A stretch of DNA of 64,000 nt. It comes from Picosynechococcus sp. PCC 7002 (GTDB lineage Bacteria > Cyanobacteriota > Cyanobacteriia > Cyanobacteriales > MRBY01). The notes beneath the pieces were generated by a model that was not told where the DNA came from, made no database searches, and saw only the letters and a program-made list of their open reading frames with translations. Shown piece by piece: positions 31,259 to 41,502 of this stretch. The stretch covers positions 1,054,001 through 1,118,000 of the forward strand of contig NZ_CAWLFA010000001.1 of the NCBI RefSeq assembly GCF_963860125.1, read 5' to 3'. A program made the translations under genes and the position numbers. Position 1 is the stretch's first letter, and each line of letters opens with the position of its first letter.

Positions 31259-31465
31259 TTACTGAGCTTGGAGTTGTCTTTGGCGCTCGACTGTCATCAA
31301 CAGGGCGAGACGGTGACGAGCATGCTTGATCTCATGGGTTTTCTCCAGGCGACCAGTACCTTGTTGGAGACGGAGGTCAAACAATTGTTTCTTGACGGCA
31401 ACGATTTCGTCAGCAAGCTCTTGGTCATTGAGTTTGCGAGCATCTTCAATCTTGGGTAAAGGCAT
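31259..31465 (-). CDS. rpmC: 50S ribosomal protein L29
   Basis: 68 residues, two-helix protein near the exit tunnel. ELADEIVAVKKQLFDLRLQQ and the basic HARHRLALL-type second helix. ATG 31465, three nt after the rplP stop. Confidence 0.95.
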   Translation of the reverse strand: MPLPKIEDARKLNDQELADEIVAVKKQLFDLRLQQGTGRLEKTHEIKHARHRLALLMTVERQRQLQAQ

Positions 31466-31468
31466 GAT

Positions 31469-31888
31469 TTAGATATACTCCTCGTTGCGGGTGATGAACT
31501 TGGTTTTAATCGGCAGCTTTTGGGCCGCAAGGCGCATGGCTTCACGGGCGATTGGCTCAGCGACACCATTCATCTCAAACATGATCCGGCCAGGCTTAAC
31601 CACAGCAACCCAGAATTCGGGGTTACCTTTACCAGAACCCATACGGGTTTCTGCCGGACGCATGGTGATGGGCTTATCGGGGAAAATTCGGATCCAAATC
31701 TTACCACCCCGCTTGATGTAACGGGTCATCGCACGACGGGCGGCTTCGATTTGACGGGCGGTAATCCAACTGGGTTCCACGGCTTGGAGCGCGTAGTCAC
31801 CAAATTGAATGTTGTTGCCGCGATACGCCATTCCCCGCATGCGACCGCGATGCTGCTTCCGGAATTTTGTACGTTTTGGACTTAGCAT
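31469..31888 (-). CDS. rplP: 50S ribosomal protein L16
   Basis: 139 residues near the A site. [19 protein letters not shown] at the start, [20 protein letters not shown] and [23 protein letters not shown] 31888. Confidence 0.98.
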   Translation of the reverse strand: MLSPKRTKFRKQHRGRMRGMAYRGNNIQFGDYALQAVEPSWITARQIEAARRAMTRYIKRGGKIWIRIFPDKPITMRPAETRMGSGKGNPEFWVAVVKPGRIMFEMNGVAEPIAREAMRLAAQKLPIKTKFITRNEEYI

Positions 31889-31946
31889 TGTTTCCTAAAG
31901 GGTAAACAGTGAGGGTAGAAAATTAAATTGCCAGTAGTTGGGCAAT

Positions 31947-32669
31947 TTATTGTTCGCTACGGTCTTCAAACTGCTGACGTCGGGATTTACGACGGGGCAG
32001 AGGGGCAGCATTAGCGGCAGAAGTTTCTTCTTGACCCGGAATAATTTCGCCTTTGAAGATCCAAACTTTAATCCCAAGAATTCCGTAAATGGTTTGGGCA
32101 GTTTTGTAAGAGTAGTCGATGTCAGCGCGGAGTGTGTGTAGGGGAACACGCCCTTCACGTACCCACTCTGTCCGGGCAATTTCTGCACCGTTTAAGCGAC
32201 CACTTACTTGGATTTTGATCCCTTGAACTTCCGCTCTTTGGGCCCGTTGAACGGCTTGGCGAACAACCCGACGGAAGGATACCCGTCGCTCAAGTTGCTG
32301 AACAATATATTCAGCGATGAGGGCAGCGTCGGCGTCAACGCGGTTAACTTCGACAACGTTGATGCGGATTTGGCGCTGATCGCCAAGGACATCCTGGAGA
32401 CCCGTTCTGAGGGCTTCGATGCCAGAACCACCACGGCCAACGACAACACCGGGCCGGGCAGTGTGAATCTCTAGGTCAACTTGATCAGCTTTACGCTCGA
32501 TCAAAACTTTGGAGATACCAGCGTTATTGAGGTTTGCATCAATGTGCTGGCGGATTTTGTAGTCTTCCTGCACGAGGGCAGGGTATTGTTTGGGGTCGGC
32601 GTACCAACGGGAGAGGTGCTCTTTTGTAATCCCCAAACGGAAACCAACTGGATGAATTTTCTGTCCCAC
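31947..32669 (-). CDS. rpsC: 30S ribosomal protein S3
   Basis: 240 residues with a KH domain at the mRNA entry. [18 protein letters not shown] at the start, [15 protein letters not shown] (KH) and [19 protein letters not shown]. Start is GTG 32669 with AAGGAA upstream. The basic C-terminal tail ([15 protein letters not shown]) is typical of cyanobacteria. Confidence 0.97.
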   Translation of the reverse strand: MGQKIHPVGFRLGITKEHLSRWYADPKQYPALVQEDYKIRQHIDANLNNAGISKVLIERKADQVDLEIHTARPGVVVGRGGSGIEALRTGLQDVLGDQRQIRINVVEVNRVDADAALIAEYIVQQLERRVSFRRVVRQAVQRAQRAEVQGIKIQVSGRLNGAEIARTEWVREGRVPLHTLRADIDYSYKTAQTIYGILGIKVWIFKGEIIPGQEETSAANAAPLPRRKSRRQQFEDRSEQ

Positions 32670-32714
32670 GGTTTGTTCCTTTTGATGTTTACGATCTACG
32701 ACAGGTTAGGAGTA

Positions 32715-33074
32715 CTATTCGGCAGAACCAGGGGCCACAGCAACGGTGATGTGACAGGTGGGCTTACGAATTTGATAAGCACGTCCTTGGGCCCGGGGGC
32801 GGAACCGCTTCAACACGGGGCCAGCATCAGCAAAGGCTGCACTAACAACGAGATCGGCGGGGTCTAACCCTTCGTTATGTTCCGCATTAGCAACGGCAGA
32901 TCGTAAAACCTTCAGTACAGGTTCACAAGCGCGATAGGGCATAAATTCGAGAATGATCAAGGCTTCGCGGTAGCTACGGCCACGAATCTGATCGAGGACT
33001 CGTCTGACCTTGATCGGAGACATCCGAATATAGCGGGCGATCGCCTTGACTTCAGTTTGAGTATCGATAGTCAT
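32715..33074 (-). CDS. rplV: 50S ribosomal protein L22
   Basis: 119 residues, lines the exit tunnel. [20 protein letters not shown] and the hairpin region with [23 protein letters not shown] 33074. Confidence 0.97.
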
Positions 33075-33089
33075 TGTTTTCTTTAACCC

Positions 33090-33368
33090 TTATCGACGTG
33101 CTTTCTTATCACTCTTGGCATGGCCCTTGAAGGTCCGTGTGGGGGCAAATTCTCCCAGCTTGTGACCTACCATTTGCTCAGACACAAAAACAGGCACATG
33201 TTGGCGACCGTTGTGAACAGCGATCGTGTGACCCACCATCTGAGGCAAAATTGTCGATGCCCGTGACCAAGTTTTAATCACTTGCTTATCACCGGAAGCA
33301 TTGAGCTTCTCGATTTTTTTTAGGAGGCTGTCCGCAATGAACGGACCCTTTTTCAGTGAACGACCCAT
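33090..33368 (-). CDS. rpsS: 30S ribosomal protein S19
   Basis: 92 residues. [20 protein letters not shown], then [20 protein letters not shown] and the basic C-terminus. ATG 33368. Confidence 0.98.
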   Translation of the reverse strand: MGRSLKKGPFIADSLLKKIEKLNASGDKQVIKTWSRASTILPQMVGHTIAVHNGRQHVPVFVSEQMVGHKLGEFAPTRTFKGHAKSDKKARR

Positions 33369-33404
33369 AGTTTCTTACAGAGTGTGATGAACAAAAATAG
33401 ATAA

Positions 33405-34232
33405 TTAACGGCGACGGCGCACAATCAAAGAGCTACTTTGCTTCTTCTTCTTGCGAGTCTTCTTACCGAGGGCAGGTTTACCCCAAGGCGTCACAGGGCC
33501 ACTGCGACCGATGGGTGCTCTACCCTCACCACCACCATGGGGGTGATCTACCGGGTTCATAACACTACCGCGGACTTGGGGCCGACGTCCCAGGTGACGA
33601 GTTCTCCCCGCTTTCCCGAGCTTCAAGTTCCGAGCTTCAGCATTGCCCACCTTGCCGATGGTGGCATAGCATTCTTTGCGAACCATCCGGACTTCCTTCG
33701 AAGGCAGCTTGATGGTGACATAATCACCCTCTTTAGCAACCAACTGAGCAAAAGCCCCCGCAGAACGGACCATCTGGCCACCACGACCGGCATAAAGCTC
33801 GATGTTGTGGATTTCAGTACCGAGAGGGATTTTGTAGAGCGGTAAAGCATTGCCGATTTCGTAGGGCGCTTCTTCCCCAGCGATAATCGTGTCACCGACG
33901 CCAAGACCAGCCGGTTGCAGAATGTAGCGTTTTTCGCCATCTTCATACTGCACTAGGGCAATCCGAGCATTCCGGTTTGGATCGTACTCAATCGCGGTCA
34001 CCTGGGCGGTAATATCCCGCTTATCACGGCGAAAATCGATCAGACGATAAAGGCGTTTATGGCCACCACCCCGGTGACGACAAGTGATCACACCACGGTT
34101 GTTACGGCCTTTTTTGCGGTGTTTGTATTTGGTAAGAGATTTTTCCGGTTTGGATTTGGTAATCTCCGAAAAGTCAGAGACCGTAGCCTGACGAGTTCCC
34201 GGAGTATATGGTCTAAATGAACGAATACCCAT
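33405..34232 (-). CDS. rplB: 50S ribosomal protein L2
   Basis: 275 residues, peptidyl-transferase-region protein. [20 protein letters not shown], and the conserved histidine region [20 protein letters not shown] near residue 225. ATG 34232. Confidence 0.98.
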   Translation of the reverse strand: MGIRSFRPYTPGTRQATVSDFSEITKSKPEKSLTKYKHRKKGRNNRGVITCRHRGGGHKRLYRLIDFRRDKRDITAQVTAIEYDPNRNARIALVQYEDGEKRYILQPAGLGVGDTIIAGEEAPYEIGNALPLYKIPLGTEIHNIELYAGRGGQMVRSAGAFAQLVAKEGDYVTIKLPSKEVRMVRKECYATIGKVGNAEARNLKLGKAGRTRHLGRRPQVRGSVMNPVDHPHGGGEGRAPIGRSGPVTPWGKPALGKKTRKKKKQSSSLIVRRRR

Positions 34233-34254
34233 GATTTATTCAAGTGAATGACGA

Positions 34255-34578
34255 CTATACTTCTGGGAACAATGTGATTGTATCCCCTTCTGCCAAGGTG
34301 ATGACTGCCCGCTTGTACTGGGGCTTAAAGCCCATAAAGCGACCGACGCGCTTTTTCTTGCGGGGTGGCCGGCTGGTGTTGACCTTAACAACTTTGACTT
34401 CAAACAGAGTTTCAATGGCTGCTTTGATGTCGGTTTTTGTTGCTTTGAGGGCAACATCAAACACATATTTGTTGTCTTCAAGCAGAATTGTCGCCTTTTC
34501 ACTAACAATGGGCTTGAGAATTAGATCGGCGAGGTCACGGGTTGGAACCCGGCTCGCGGTAGGCATTCTACTAGTCAT
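34255..34578 (-). CDS. rplW: 50S ribosomal protein L23
   Basis: 107 residues, exit-tunnel rim. [20 protein letters not shown] and [18 protein letters not shown]. The ATG at 34578 overlaps the end of rplD by 8 nt; the second Met (34566) would avoid the overlap and is a possible alternative. Confidence 0.95.
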   Translation of the reverse strand: MTSRMPTASRVPTRDLADLILKPIVSEKATILLEDNKYVFDVALKATKTDIKAAIETLFEVKVVKVNTSRPPRKKKRVGRFMGFKPQYKRAVITLAEGDTITLFPEV

Positions 34579-35203
34579 TGTAAACCTCCTGGATTTTAGC
34601 CAGTGCTTCGGAGGTGACTACGATTTTGCCAGCGTTAAGAATATCAAAAATATTCAAACCATCGGCAGGAACCATTTTCACAGAAGCAATGTTGCGGGCA
34701 GAGAGATATACGTTGTCAGTCATCTCAGCAAGTACAAGGAGTACTTTTTCACCAGATGCGACGCCCCAGCGGGTCATGGCATTGACCAACTCTTTGGTTT
34801 TGGGAGCGGCAAATTGCTCGGCAAAGTTTTCAACGACGATGAGATCTTCGTTCCGGCTGTGGAAAGCGGTACGAAGTGCTAAACGACGCTCCTTGCGGTT
34901 CATTTTGAGGTTGTATTCTTTGGGTTTGGGGCCAAAGATGACACCGCCACCTTTCCATAATGGGGAACGGATTGAACCAGCTCTTGCCCGGCCAGTTCCT
35001 TTTTGACGCCAAGGTTTGCGTCCACCCCCACGGACTTCTGCACGGGTTTTCGTGGAAGAAGTTCCCTGACGTGCGTTATTTAGCTGACGTACAAGGGCGC
35101 GGTGGACAATATGTGCGGCATTTTCTTCTTTGGCAACTTTGAAGTCGAGGTTGGCTTGGCCAACTTCTTCTCCTTGCCAATTTTTTACTGCGCAGTTAAC
35201 CAT
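34571..35203 (-). CDS. rplD: 50S ribosomal protein L4
   Basis: 210 residues. The tunnel loop [19 protein letters not shown] is around residue 60. It lacks any obvious extension that would suggest S10-operon attenuation as in E. coli. ATG 35203, 100 nt after rplC; the gap contains a HIP1 site. Confidence 0.97.
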   Translation of the reverse strand: MVNCAVKNWQGEEVGQANLDFKVAKEENAAHIVHRALVRQLNNARQGTSSTKTRAEVRGGGRKPWRQKGTGRARAGSIRSPLWKGGGVIFGPKPKEYNLKMNRKERRLALRTAFHSRNEDLIVVENFAEQFAAPKTKELVNAMTRWGVASGEKVLLVLAEMTDNVYLSARNIASVKMVPADGLNIFDILNAGKIVVTSEALAKIQEVYND

Positions 35204-35303
35204 AGTGATGAAGTATCGGATTATCGGTTATCAGCTAATGAAATAAATAAAGCTGTGGCTTTTCGTAAAGGGGTTGTAAATGGCGATCGCCACGCAAGCC
35301 CAA

Positions 35304-35945
35304 TTACTTTTGGCCCACAATATTGCTCGGAGCAATACTTAATAAATTGCCGGCTTTGCCAGGAATTGCACCTTTGATCAGCAATAAATTCTTTTCTTCG
35401 TCAACGCGAACGACTTCGAGTTTACGGACGGTGATCTTGGTCCCACCATAACGACCCGCCATGCGCTTACCGGGATAAACGCGACCGGGAGTCGTCCCTG
35501 CACCGGTAGAACCGGGGAGACGGTGGTTCTTAGAACCGTGGGTCATGTTGCCTCGCTTAAAGTTATGGCGTTTTTGATAACCAGCGAAACCACGACCAAT
35601 GGTATTTCCAGAAACATCGACAACTTGGCCGGCCTCAAAAATATTCGCAGTGATCGCTTGGCCAAGTTCATAGCCAGAAACGTCATCGAGGCGATATTCC
35701 TTGAGGTGGCGGAGGGGGGCAGCATCTGCTTTTTTGAGATGCCCCAGTTGAGGCTTCGTTAAGTTCTTTTCCTTAACATCTCCGTAGCCGATTTGCACGG
35801 AGGTGTAGCCATCTGTTTCGGAGGTTTTGATTTGGGTGACGGTACAGGGCCCTGCTTGGACAACGGTAACAGGAATCGCAGTTCCGGTTTCGTTATCAAA
35901 GATTTGGGTCATACCGAGTTTAGTACCGAGGATACCGAGTGACAC
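35304..35945 (-). CDS. rplC: 50S ribosomal protein L3
   Basis: 213 residues. [20 protein letters not shown] at the start, and [20 protein letters not shown] with the peptidyl-transferase loop. Start is GTG 35945 with AGAGGT upstream. First gene of the large minus-strand ribosomal cluster; rpsJ is absent, as usual in cyanobacteria, where it sits in the str operon. Confidence 0.97.
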   Translation of the reverse strand: MSLGILGTKLGMTQIFDNETGTAIPVTVVQAGPCTVTQIKTSETDGYTSVQIGYGDVKEKNLTKPQLGHLKKADAAPLRHLKEYRLDDVSGYELGQAITANIFEAGQVVDVSGNTIGRGFAGYQKRHNFKRGNMTHGSKNHRLPGSTGAGTTPGRVYPGKRMAGRYGGTKITVRKLEVVRVDEEKNLLLIKGAIPGKAGNLLSIAPSNIVGQK

Positions 35946-36537
35946 GGAACAGAGACCTCTATCTACTAATAGACAACATTAAAAGGTGAGTAGAAATAAT
36001 ATGAACCGCTCCCGAAAGAGTTGTGGTTCTTGTCTTCTACTCTTGGATATTCAGAGTGTTTTATGGCTCTGAAAGGTTTTTGCCTACAGGTAGGTGTGCT
36101 ACGTTTTACCCAAGACTTAAAGCGCTTGCTTCAGTATCTTGCTGTAACTGCAGGAGGGGGGCTGTCGCTTGGGGCGATCGCCTAAAAGTTGTGACCGAAA
36201 AATGCAGCCTGAGGGAAGCCTGTTTCTGGGTTGAACCGATGCGATGAACAAGGGGGCAGGGGTTCTATGCTTCGTCAGGAAACTTCGTATAACTGGTTAC
36301 ATTTAGCCACAAGCGAGCATTATAAGCGGAGAAAGTGAGCCTTGGCAAGGGGCACATCAGAAAAACATGACAGTTCTTAATTCTTGAGACAGAGATTGAC
36401 GCTTTGAAGGAGATTTTTGGGAGTTCAAGGAACCAGGGGCGATCGCCAATGCTGTCTAGGATCGGGGCCAGCATAAAGTGTTACGATTGCCACAGAACGA
36501 AGAAAAGTGATCATAAACAAAAGGACAACACGCAATA
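35946..36537. promoter_or_regulatory. Divergent control region, rplC / pnp
   Basis: 592 bases with no gene. On the minus strand, within the likely rplC leader, 36003-36007 pairs with 36025-36029 (GAACC/GGTTC) around an inner CTC/GAG hairpin. A perfect dyad CCTAC-ag-GTAGG lies at 36083-36094. Both could belong to an autoregulatory r-protein leader, which is inference. HIP1 sites are near 36174 and 36439. On the plus strand, pnp is preceded by a long leader; AAAGGAC lies 14 nt before its ATG. No promoter hexamers are convincing. Confidence 0.5.
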
Positions 36538-38682
36538 ATGCAAGAACATATTCAGTCGATTTCTTTCGATGGGCGAGAAATTCGACTAAAAACAGGTTTG
36601 TTTGCGCCTCAGGCCGGCGGGTCAGTTTTAATTGAATCAGGAGATACAGCGGTTTTAGTCAGTGCAACGACAGCCCCTGGCAGACAAGGAATTGACTTTC
36701 TACCTTTGTTGGTAGATTACGAAGAACGGTTATACGCAGCAGGACGAATTCCCGGTGGTTATTTAAGAAGAGAAGGCCGCCCCCCAGAACGGGCAACGCT
36801 CATTTCGCGCCTCATTGACCGACCGATGCGCCCGCTATTTCCCCAGTGGTTGCGGGACGATATTCAGATTGTCGCTACAACGCTCTCCCTCGATGAAGAG
36901 GTACCGCCGGATGTCCTCGCTGTGACGGGGGCTTCTGTGGCCACATTGCTCGCGGGTTTACCTTTCTACGGGCCGATGGCTGCCGTCCGGGTTGGTCTGG
37001 TGGGGGATGATTTTATCCTCAATCCCACGTACCGAGAAATGATGAATGGGGATTTAGACCTCGTAGTTGCTGGCACCCCCGACGGTGTGATCATGGTTGA
37101 GGCCGGAGCCAATCAGTTGCCAGAAGCGGACATGATCGAGGCGATTGATTTCGCCTACGAGGCGATCCAAGAGTTGATCGAAGCCCAACGCGCGCTGATG
37201 AAGGAACTTGGCGTTGAAATGGTCAGCGCTGAGCCACCTGCTAAGGATGAGGAACTCGAAAAATTCATTGGCGATCGCACCACGGACAAGATCAAAAAAG
37301 TCTTGAGTCAATTTGATCTCGATAAAAATGGTCGCGATGCCGCCCTCGATGAAATCAAAGCAACAGAAATCATTGAGGCCATCGAAGCTCTGCCGGAAGA
37401 TGCACCACTGCGGCTGAAAACCACAGAAGAGCCGAAGCTCATTGATAATACCTTCAAGGCGCTGACGAAAAAGCTGATGCGGAGCCAAATCGTCGAAGAT
37501 GGGGTTCGGGTTGATGGTCGTAAATTGGATCAAGTGCGCCCCATTTCCTGCCGCACTGCTGTGTTACCGAGAGCCGTCCATGGTAGCGGTTTATTTAACC
37601 GAGGTCTGACCCAAGTTTTATCCATTGCTACCCTCGGAACGCCTGGTGATGCCCAAGAGATGGACGATTTACATCCCTCCGACGAAAAGCGCTACTTGCA
37701 CCATTACAATTTCCCCCCCTACTCCGTGGGTGAAACTCGCCCAATGCGATCGCCTGGCCGCCGGGAGATTGGCCACGGTGCCTTGGCCGAACGCGCCCTT
37801 TTACCCGTATTGCCGCCGAAGGATGAATTTCCTTATGTCATTCGGGTCGTTTCTGAAGTCTTATCTTCCAACGGATCCACCTCCATGGGTTCTGTTTGTG
37901 GCTCTACCCTCGCATTGATGGATGCTGGGGTGCCCATTGCCAAGCCCGTGAGTGGTGCCGCGATGGGGCTGATCAAAGAAGGCAAAGAAGTCCGCATCCT
38001 CACCGATATCCAGGGGATTGAAGACTTCCTCGGCGACATGGACTTTAAGGTTGCCGGGACAGCTGACGGAATTACCGCCCTCCAGATGGACATGAAGATC
38101 ACTGGCCTAGCCGTTGAAGTGGTCGCAGAAGCGATTAAGCAAGCTTTACCCGCTCGTCTCCATATCCTCGAAAAGATGACCGATGTCATTGCTGAGCCGA
38201 AGGAGTTGTCCCCGGCTGCTCCCCGTCTACTCACCATTAAGATTGATCCTGATTTAATTGGGATGGTCATTGGCCCCGGTGGTAAAACCATTAAGGGGAT
38301 TACCGAACAAACCCGTGCCAAGGTGGATATTGCCGATGACGGTACCGTAACGATCGCCTCCTCTGAATCGGAAAATGCCGAAAAAGCCAAGCGGCTGATC
38401 GTAAACATGACCCGCAAGCTCAATGAAGGGGATGTATATTTCGGTAAAGTCACCCGTATTATTCAGATCGGTGCCTTTGTGGAAATTATGCCGGGTAAAG
38501 AAGGGATGATTCACATTTCGCAACTGGCAGAAGGCCGCGTGGGCAAAGTCGAAGATGAAGTTGCTGTCGGTGATGAAGTGGTGGTTAAAGTGCGCGAAAT
38601 TGATAACAAAGGACGCATTAATCTCACCCGCCTAGGGATCCATCCTGATGAAGCAGCCGCTGCTCGGGTTGCTGCTCAATAA
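36538..38682 (+). CDS. pnp: Polyribonucleotide nucleotidyltransferase (PNPase)
   Basis: 714-residue phosphorolytic 3'-5' exoribonuclease of mRNA decay, which can also add tails. Two RNase PH domains (about residues 1-225 and 315-545), the KH domain ([23 protein letters not shown], from about 564) and the S1 domain ([21 protein letters not shown], from about 632). Residues [26 protein letters not shown] and [17 protein letters not shown] are conserved. In cyanobacteria it is the likely polyadenylating enzyme. Ends at a strong terminator. A decayed copy of part of the gene lies at 41104-41190. Confidence 0.97.
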   Translation: MQEHIQSISFDGREIRLKTGLFAPQAGGSVLIESGDTAVLVSATTAPGRQGIDFLPLLVDYEERLYAAGRIPGGYLRREGRPPERATLISRLIDRPMRPLFPQWLRDDIQIVATTLSLDEEVPPDVLAVTGASVATLLAGLPFYGPMAAVRVGLVGDDFILNPTYREMMNGDLDLVVAGTPDGVIMVEAGANQLPEADMIEAIDFAYEAIQELIEAQRALMKELGVEMVSAEPPAKDEELEKFIGDRTTDKIKKVLSQFDLDKNGRDAALDEIKATEIIEAIEALPEDAPLRLKTTEEPKLIDNTFKALTKKLMRSQIVEDGVRVDGRKLDQVRPISCRTAVLPRAVHGSGLFNRGLTQVLSIATLGTPGDAQEMDDLHPSDEKRYLHHYNFPPYSVGETRPMRSPGRREIGHGALAERALLPVLPPKDEFPYVIRVVSEVLSSNGSTSMGSVCGSTLALMDAGVPIAKPVSGAAMGLIKEGKEVRILTDIQGIEDFLGDMDFKVAGTADGITALQMDMKITGLAVEVVAEAIKQALPARLHILEKMTDVIAEPKELSPAAPRLLTIKIDPDLIGMVIGPGGKTIKGITEQTRAKVDIADDGTVTIASSESENAEKAKRLIVNMTRKLNEGDVYFGKVTRIIQIGAFVEIMPGKEGMIHISQLAEGRVGKVEDEVAVGDEVVVKVREIDNKGRINLTRLGIHPDEAAAARVAAQ

Positions 38683-38729
38683 AAATATAAAACATCACTA
38701 TTTTTCGGTGTTGTGATTTAATGTAATTT

Positions 38730-38758
38730 CCCTCAAGTGACTTGGGGGATTTTTTTTG
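38730..38758 (+). terminator. Rho-independent terminator of pnp
   Basis: 8-bp stem CCCTCAAG / CTTGGGGG (38730-38737 with 38741-38748, one G-U), 3-nt loop, then ATTTTTTTT. A related but weaker copy is found near 41265-41300 in front of the intact channel gene. Confidence 0.9.
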
Positions 38759-38967
38759 TTTGGCACCAGAATTTATCGTTGTCAAATGGTCGGAAGAATA
38801 GACTAACCGATCAAATTGTTTCAAGGTAAGAAATTTTCAACAAAAGGTTAAGATTAGACTTTAAGAAAGTGTAATTTTCAGGGAAGCTAAATTAGATACA
38901 AGCTGGTTTGCTAGAAACTGCCACACTCTAGGGTAACCATCGCGATCGCTTTAAAGTTATTCAGGGT

Positions 38968-39282
38968 ATGGATCGTCCCCACGCTGCACCTCAATTTTCT
39001 CAAACCCCTTTTCAACGGGTGACAACTGGGTCAATCTTTTTTCTAATCACTATAGTGATTGCGATTTGTGGCTATATGTTGTTTGGTTGGACGGCCCTAG
39101 AATCCTTTTATATAGTCGTAATCACGGTGTTTGGGGTGGGATGTGGAGAAGTAAACCCCCTGGAGACGCCGCCGGAAAAACTGTTTACGATTTTTGTCAT
39201 CTTAGCGGGGACATCAGCGGCCATCATTGACTTCAAAAAAAGATCTGGATATGATTTAAGGCGTTATCATTGTGTGAATTAA
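38968..39282 (+). pseudogene. Truncated 5' copy of the K+ channel gene
   Basis: The first 86 codons (to 39225) match the intact channel at 41503 almost exactly: 15 base differences, 11 of them synonymous. After that the frame runs into unrelated DNA for 18 codons (IDFKKRSGYDLRRYHCVN). The copy keeps the first membrane span and pore loop but has GVGCGE where the intact copy has GVGYGE, with the second span cut at its end; it has no RCK domains. A potassium filter needs the Tyr/Phe position, so it is unlikely to conduct. It lies directly upstream of the inserted outer-membrane gene. Interpreted as one end of an insertion-duplication. Confidence 0.85.
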
Positions 39283-39298
39283 TCAATTAGCTGTTGCC

Positions 39299-41071
39299 AT
39301 GAATGTAAAAAAACTAAGCCTATATCTTTTCTCTATCAATTTAGTGACTAGTTTTTTTGCTGTGGCTGCAGCAGATGAAGTCAACGAATCTCTGATAGGA
39401 ACTTCTACAGATACCAATGCTTTCGACTTAGAAAATAGTGCTCAGATACTGATTTCAGATATTGTTGAGCAGGAAGATGCCGATACTCAAGAAGCAACAG
39501 TCACAGGGAATCGAGTCATTGAATATTCGACCAGTCCTTTCGAGGCTAATTTTTTAGAGCCTGCAACTATAGAATCAGCAACTACATTGCCTTCAGGCGT
39601 TCTTGATCTTAGTTCTGGATTTATTGTCTATCCTACCAATTCAGAATCCACTGGTGTGGGGTTACAAGTATATTATGGTTCTATTGAGTATGGTGTTACG
39701 GACAGGTTACAAATAGGTGCGAATGTCTCATTTTTTGATGATGTTTTAGGTGATAGATTTAATGGAGAAAGAACTAATCTAACTTTTTCATCTGTAGCAC
39801 CAAATGTTAAATACAAGCTGATCGAAGAGCCTTCCTATAGTCTTGGGATTGTTGGTTCACTTGAATGGATACAAGTCCGTTCCGAAAATGGTTTATTCAG
39901 TGAACAAGGTACTTCTGCCCGCCAAAAAGATAATGTTCTGGCTGGTACCATTCAATTACCAGTGACATATAATATCTCCGAAAATGCTCAGTGGCATGCA
40001 GTGGCTGGAGCGACGATTTTCCCTGAGACCGTTAATGGGGGAGATTTCTACGGTACTTTCTTTAATGTTGGTACAGGGATAACTCTTCAATTAAGCGAAA
40101 GATTTGGTTTGCTAGCGGACATTAATTTTCCGATTGGCTCTTCTGGCGGCAATAGCGTCAATACAGACGGTAGTATTAGCGAAAAAGTGGTTTGGAATGC
40201 TGGTTTTAGTTATTTGCATAGTCCGAACCTCGCCTTGGATTTTTCAGTGACCAACCGGCTAGGCACCACGCCAGCAACTAAGTTACTAACTTTTCTGCCC
40301 AATGGTGATGAAGTAGGAGCTTTATTTAAGCTTAGATATACACCTGATCTTGCTCAAACCTATCGGGGGAACTTTGGAGATAATCCTTTTCCCCCTATGA
40401 CGTATCGAGAGAAGCAATTACTATTTGATGGCATTCTTCTTAGTAGTCCCACCACTGTTCGTAAAGGCATGATTCTTTTGGATGGTGGAATTACTACTGA
40501 TGGGGACAGTGGTGGCGCACAGCTTAGTTTTGGTCTCAGTGATACCGCTCAAATAGAATTTCTAGCTTCGCAATTAGCAGATAATGATCAGCCGTTACAA
40601 AATAATTTTAAATCTGGTGTTGCGACTAAACTTAATTTTTTGAATCAGGCCCAAGGTGATCCCTTTTCCTTAGGTTCGAGAATTGCACTTGTATTTCAAG
40701 ATGGTACCGATTCCTTTTTAGGAGATTTATCTTTTGCTTATTCTCCCAATGATACGATTAGTTTTACGTTAAATCCGAAAGTAGCGTTATTTTCTGACGA
40801 GAGCATTGTTGGTGCAGGTTTAGGTGTTAATTTACAGCTGTCTCCCGGACTACAGTTAATTGGGGAAGTAACTCCTATGCTTAGTGATGATCCCTTTGTT
40901 TGGGCAGCTGGTGCGCGTTATTTATTTCCCAAATCCAATTTTGGTTTAGGAGTTTATGGTACCAACACCTCAGGCAAAGGAAATATTGGTAGCCTAATTC
41001 GTCAATCTGATGATAATGTGAGCGTTGGTTTTAATTTAATGTGGTTACTAGGTGGTGGTAGAAGTGATTAA
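39299..41071 (+). CDS. Beta-barrel outer-membrane protein, unknown function (inserted gene)
   Basis: 590 residues. An N-terminal signal peptide (about 1-24, hydrophobic YLFSINLVTSFFAVAA) precedes an acidic spacer (about 26-75) and then a long chain of alternating polar/aromatic strands (for example LQVYYGSIEYGVTDRLQIGANVSFF and GLGVNLQLSPGLQLIGEVTP). This suggests two barrel-like halves with a non-barrel join near residues 365-385 (PFPPMTYREKQLLFDGILL). I cannot assign a family; it could be a porin-like or secretin-like surface protein. It has no HIP1 site, is visibly more A/T-rich than its neighbours, and is flanked by duplicated channel and pnp sequence, so it is likely acquired. Confidence 0.7.
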   Translation: MNVKKLSLYLFSINLVTSFFAVAAADEVNESLIGTSTDTNAFDLENSAQILISDIVEQEDADTQEATVTGNRVIEYSTSPFEANFLEPATIESATTLPSGVLDLSSGFIVYPTNSESTGVGLQVYYGSIEYGVTDRLQIGANVSFFDDVLGDRFNGERTNLTFSSVAPNVKYKLIEEPSYSLGIVGSLEWIQVRSENGLFSEQGTSARQKDNVLAGTIQLPVTYNISENAQWHAVAGATIFPETVNGGDFYGTFFNVGTGITLQLSERFGLLADINFPIGSSGGNSVNTDGSISEKVVWNAGFSYLHSPNLALDFSVTNRLGTTPATKLLTFLPNGDEVGALFKLRYTPDLAQTYRGNFGDNPFPPMTYREKQLLFDGILLSSPTTVRKGMILLDGGITTDGDSGGAQLSFGLSDTAQIEFLASQLADNDQPLQNNFKSGVATKLNFLNQAQGDPFSLGSRIALVFQDGTDSFLGDLSFAYSPNDTISFTLNPKVALFSDESIVGAGLGVNLQLSPGLQLIGEVTPMLSDDPFVWAAGARYLFPKSNFGLGVYGTNTSGKGNIGSLIRQSDDNVSVGFNLMWLLGGGRSD

Positions 41072-41103
41072 ACATGTCTTATGAAATCGTCTCTATACTT
41101 CTA

Positions 41104-41190
41104 AAAAAATGACTGATGTCATTCATTTTGAGTTGAAGAAATTGTTTCTGGCAGCCTCGTTTACCCACCATCAAGATTAATGTTGATTTT
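41104..41190 (+). pseudogene. Decayed fragment of pnp
   Basis: Aligns with pnp 38171-38256 (encoding [12 protein letters not shown]...[11 protein letters not shown]). The first 20 bases match at 18 positions, and the end reads RLPTIKINVDF in the matching frame. It contains stops and small gaps, and the rest of the pnp 3' end (about 400 bases, KH and S1) is missing. It marks the other edge of the duplicated pnp-to-channel block, downstream of the inserted gene. Confidence 0.7.
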
Positions 41191-41502
41191 CTACATTTCA
41201 TCCCCTCAGTTTAGCTGTAAAACTTAGGATAAATACTGTCGCTTTTCAGGGTTTTTACTTAACACAAAATCCTCAAGCGGCCTGGGGACTTTTTTTATTT
41301 AATACCATTATCTATCCCTGTAAAATCACCAGAAGAACAAATCAATCAATTTTCTCCGGAGTAAGAAATCCCGAACAAAAGGTTAAGACTAAATTCCAGA
41401 AAACTACGATTTTCAGGGAAGCTAAATTAGATACAAGCTACATTGAGGGAAACTGCCATACTCTAGGGTAACCATCGTGATCGCTTTAAAGTTATTCAGA
41501 GT
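41191..41502. repeat. Second copy of the pnp-channel intergenic region
   Basis: Non-coding. From a degraded version of the pnp terminator (CCTCAAG...CTGGGGAC, then TTTTTTT, around 41268-41297) to the channel ATG, it aligns with 38725-38967, with the same blocks (AACAAAAGGTTAAGA, GGGAAGCTAAATTAGATACAAG, CTCTAGGGTAACCATCG). The HIP1 site of the first copy (GCGATCGC) is GTGATCGC here. It presumably carries the channel promoter. Confidence 0.75.

Noticed and set aside
18963..36000. Missing rpsN, rpmD and rpsJ as gene losses
   Set aside because: Cyanobacteria normally lack L30 and place S14 and S10 elsewhere, so their absence from this cluster is expected.
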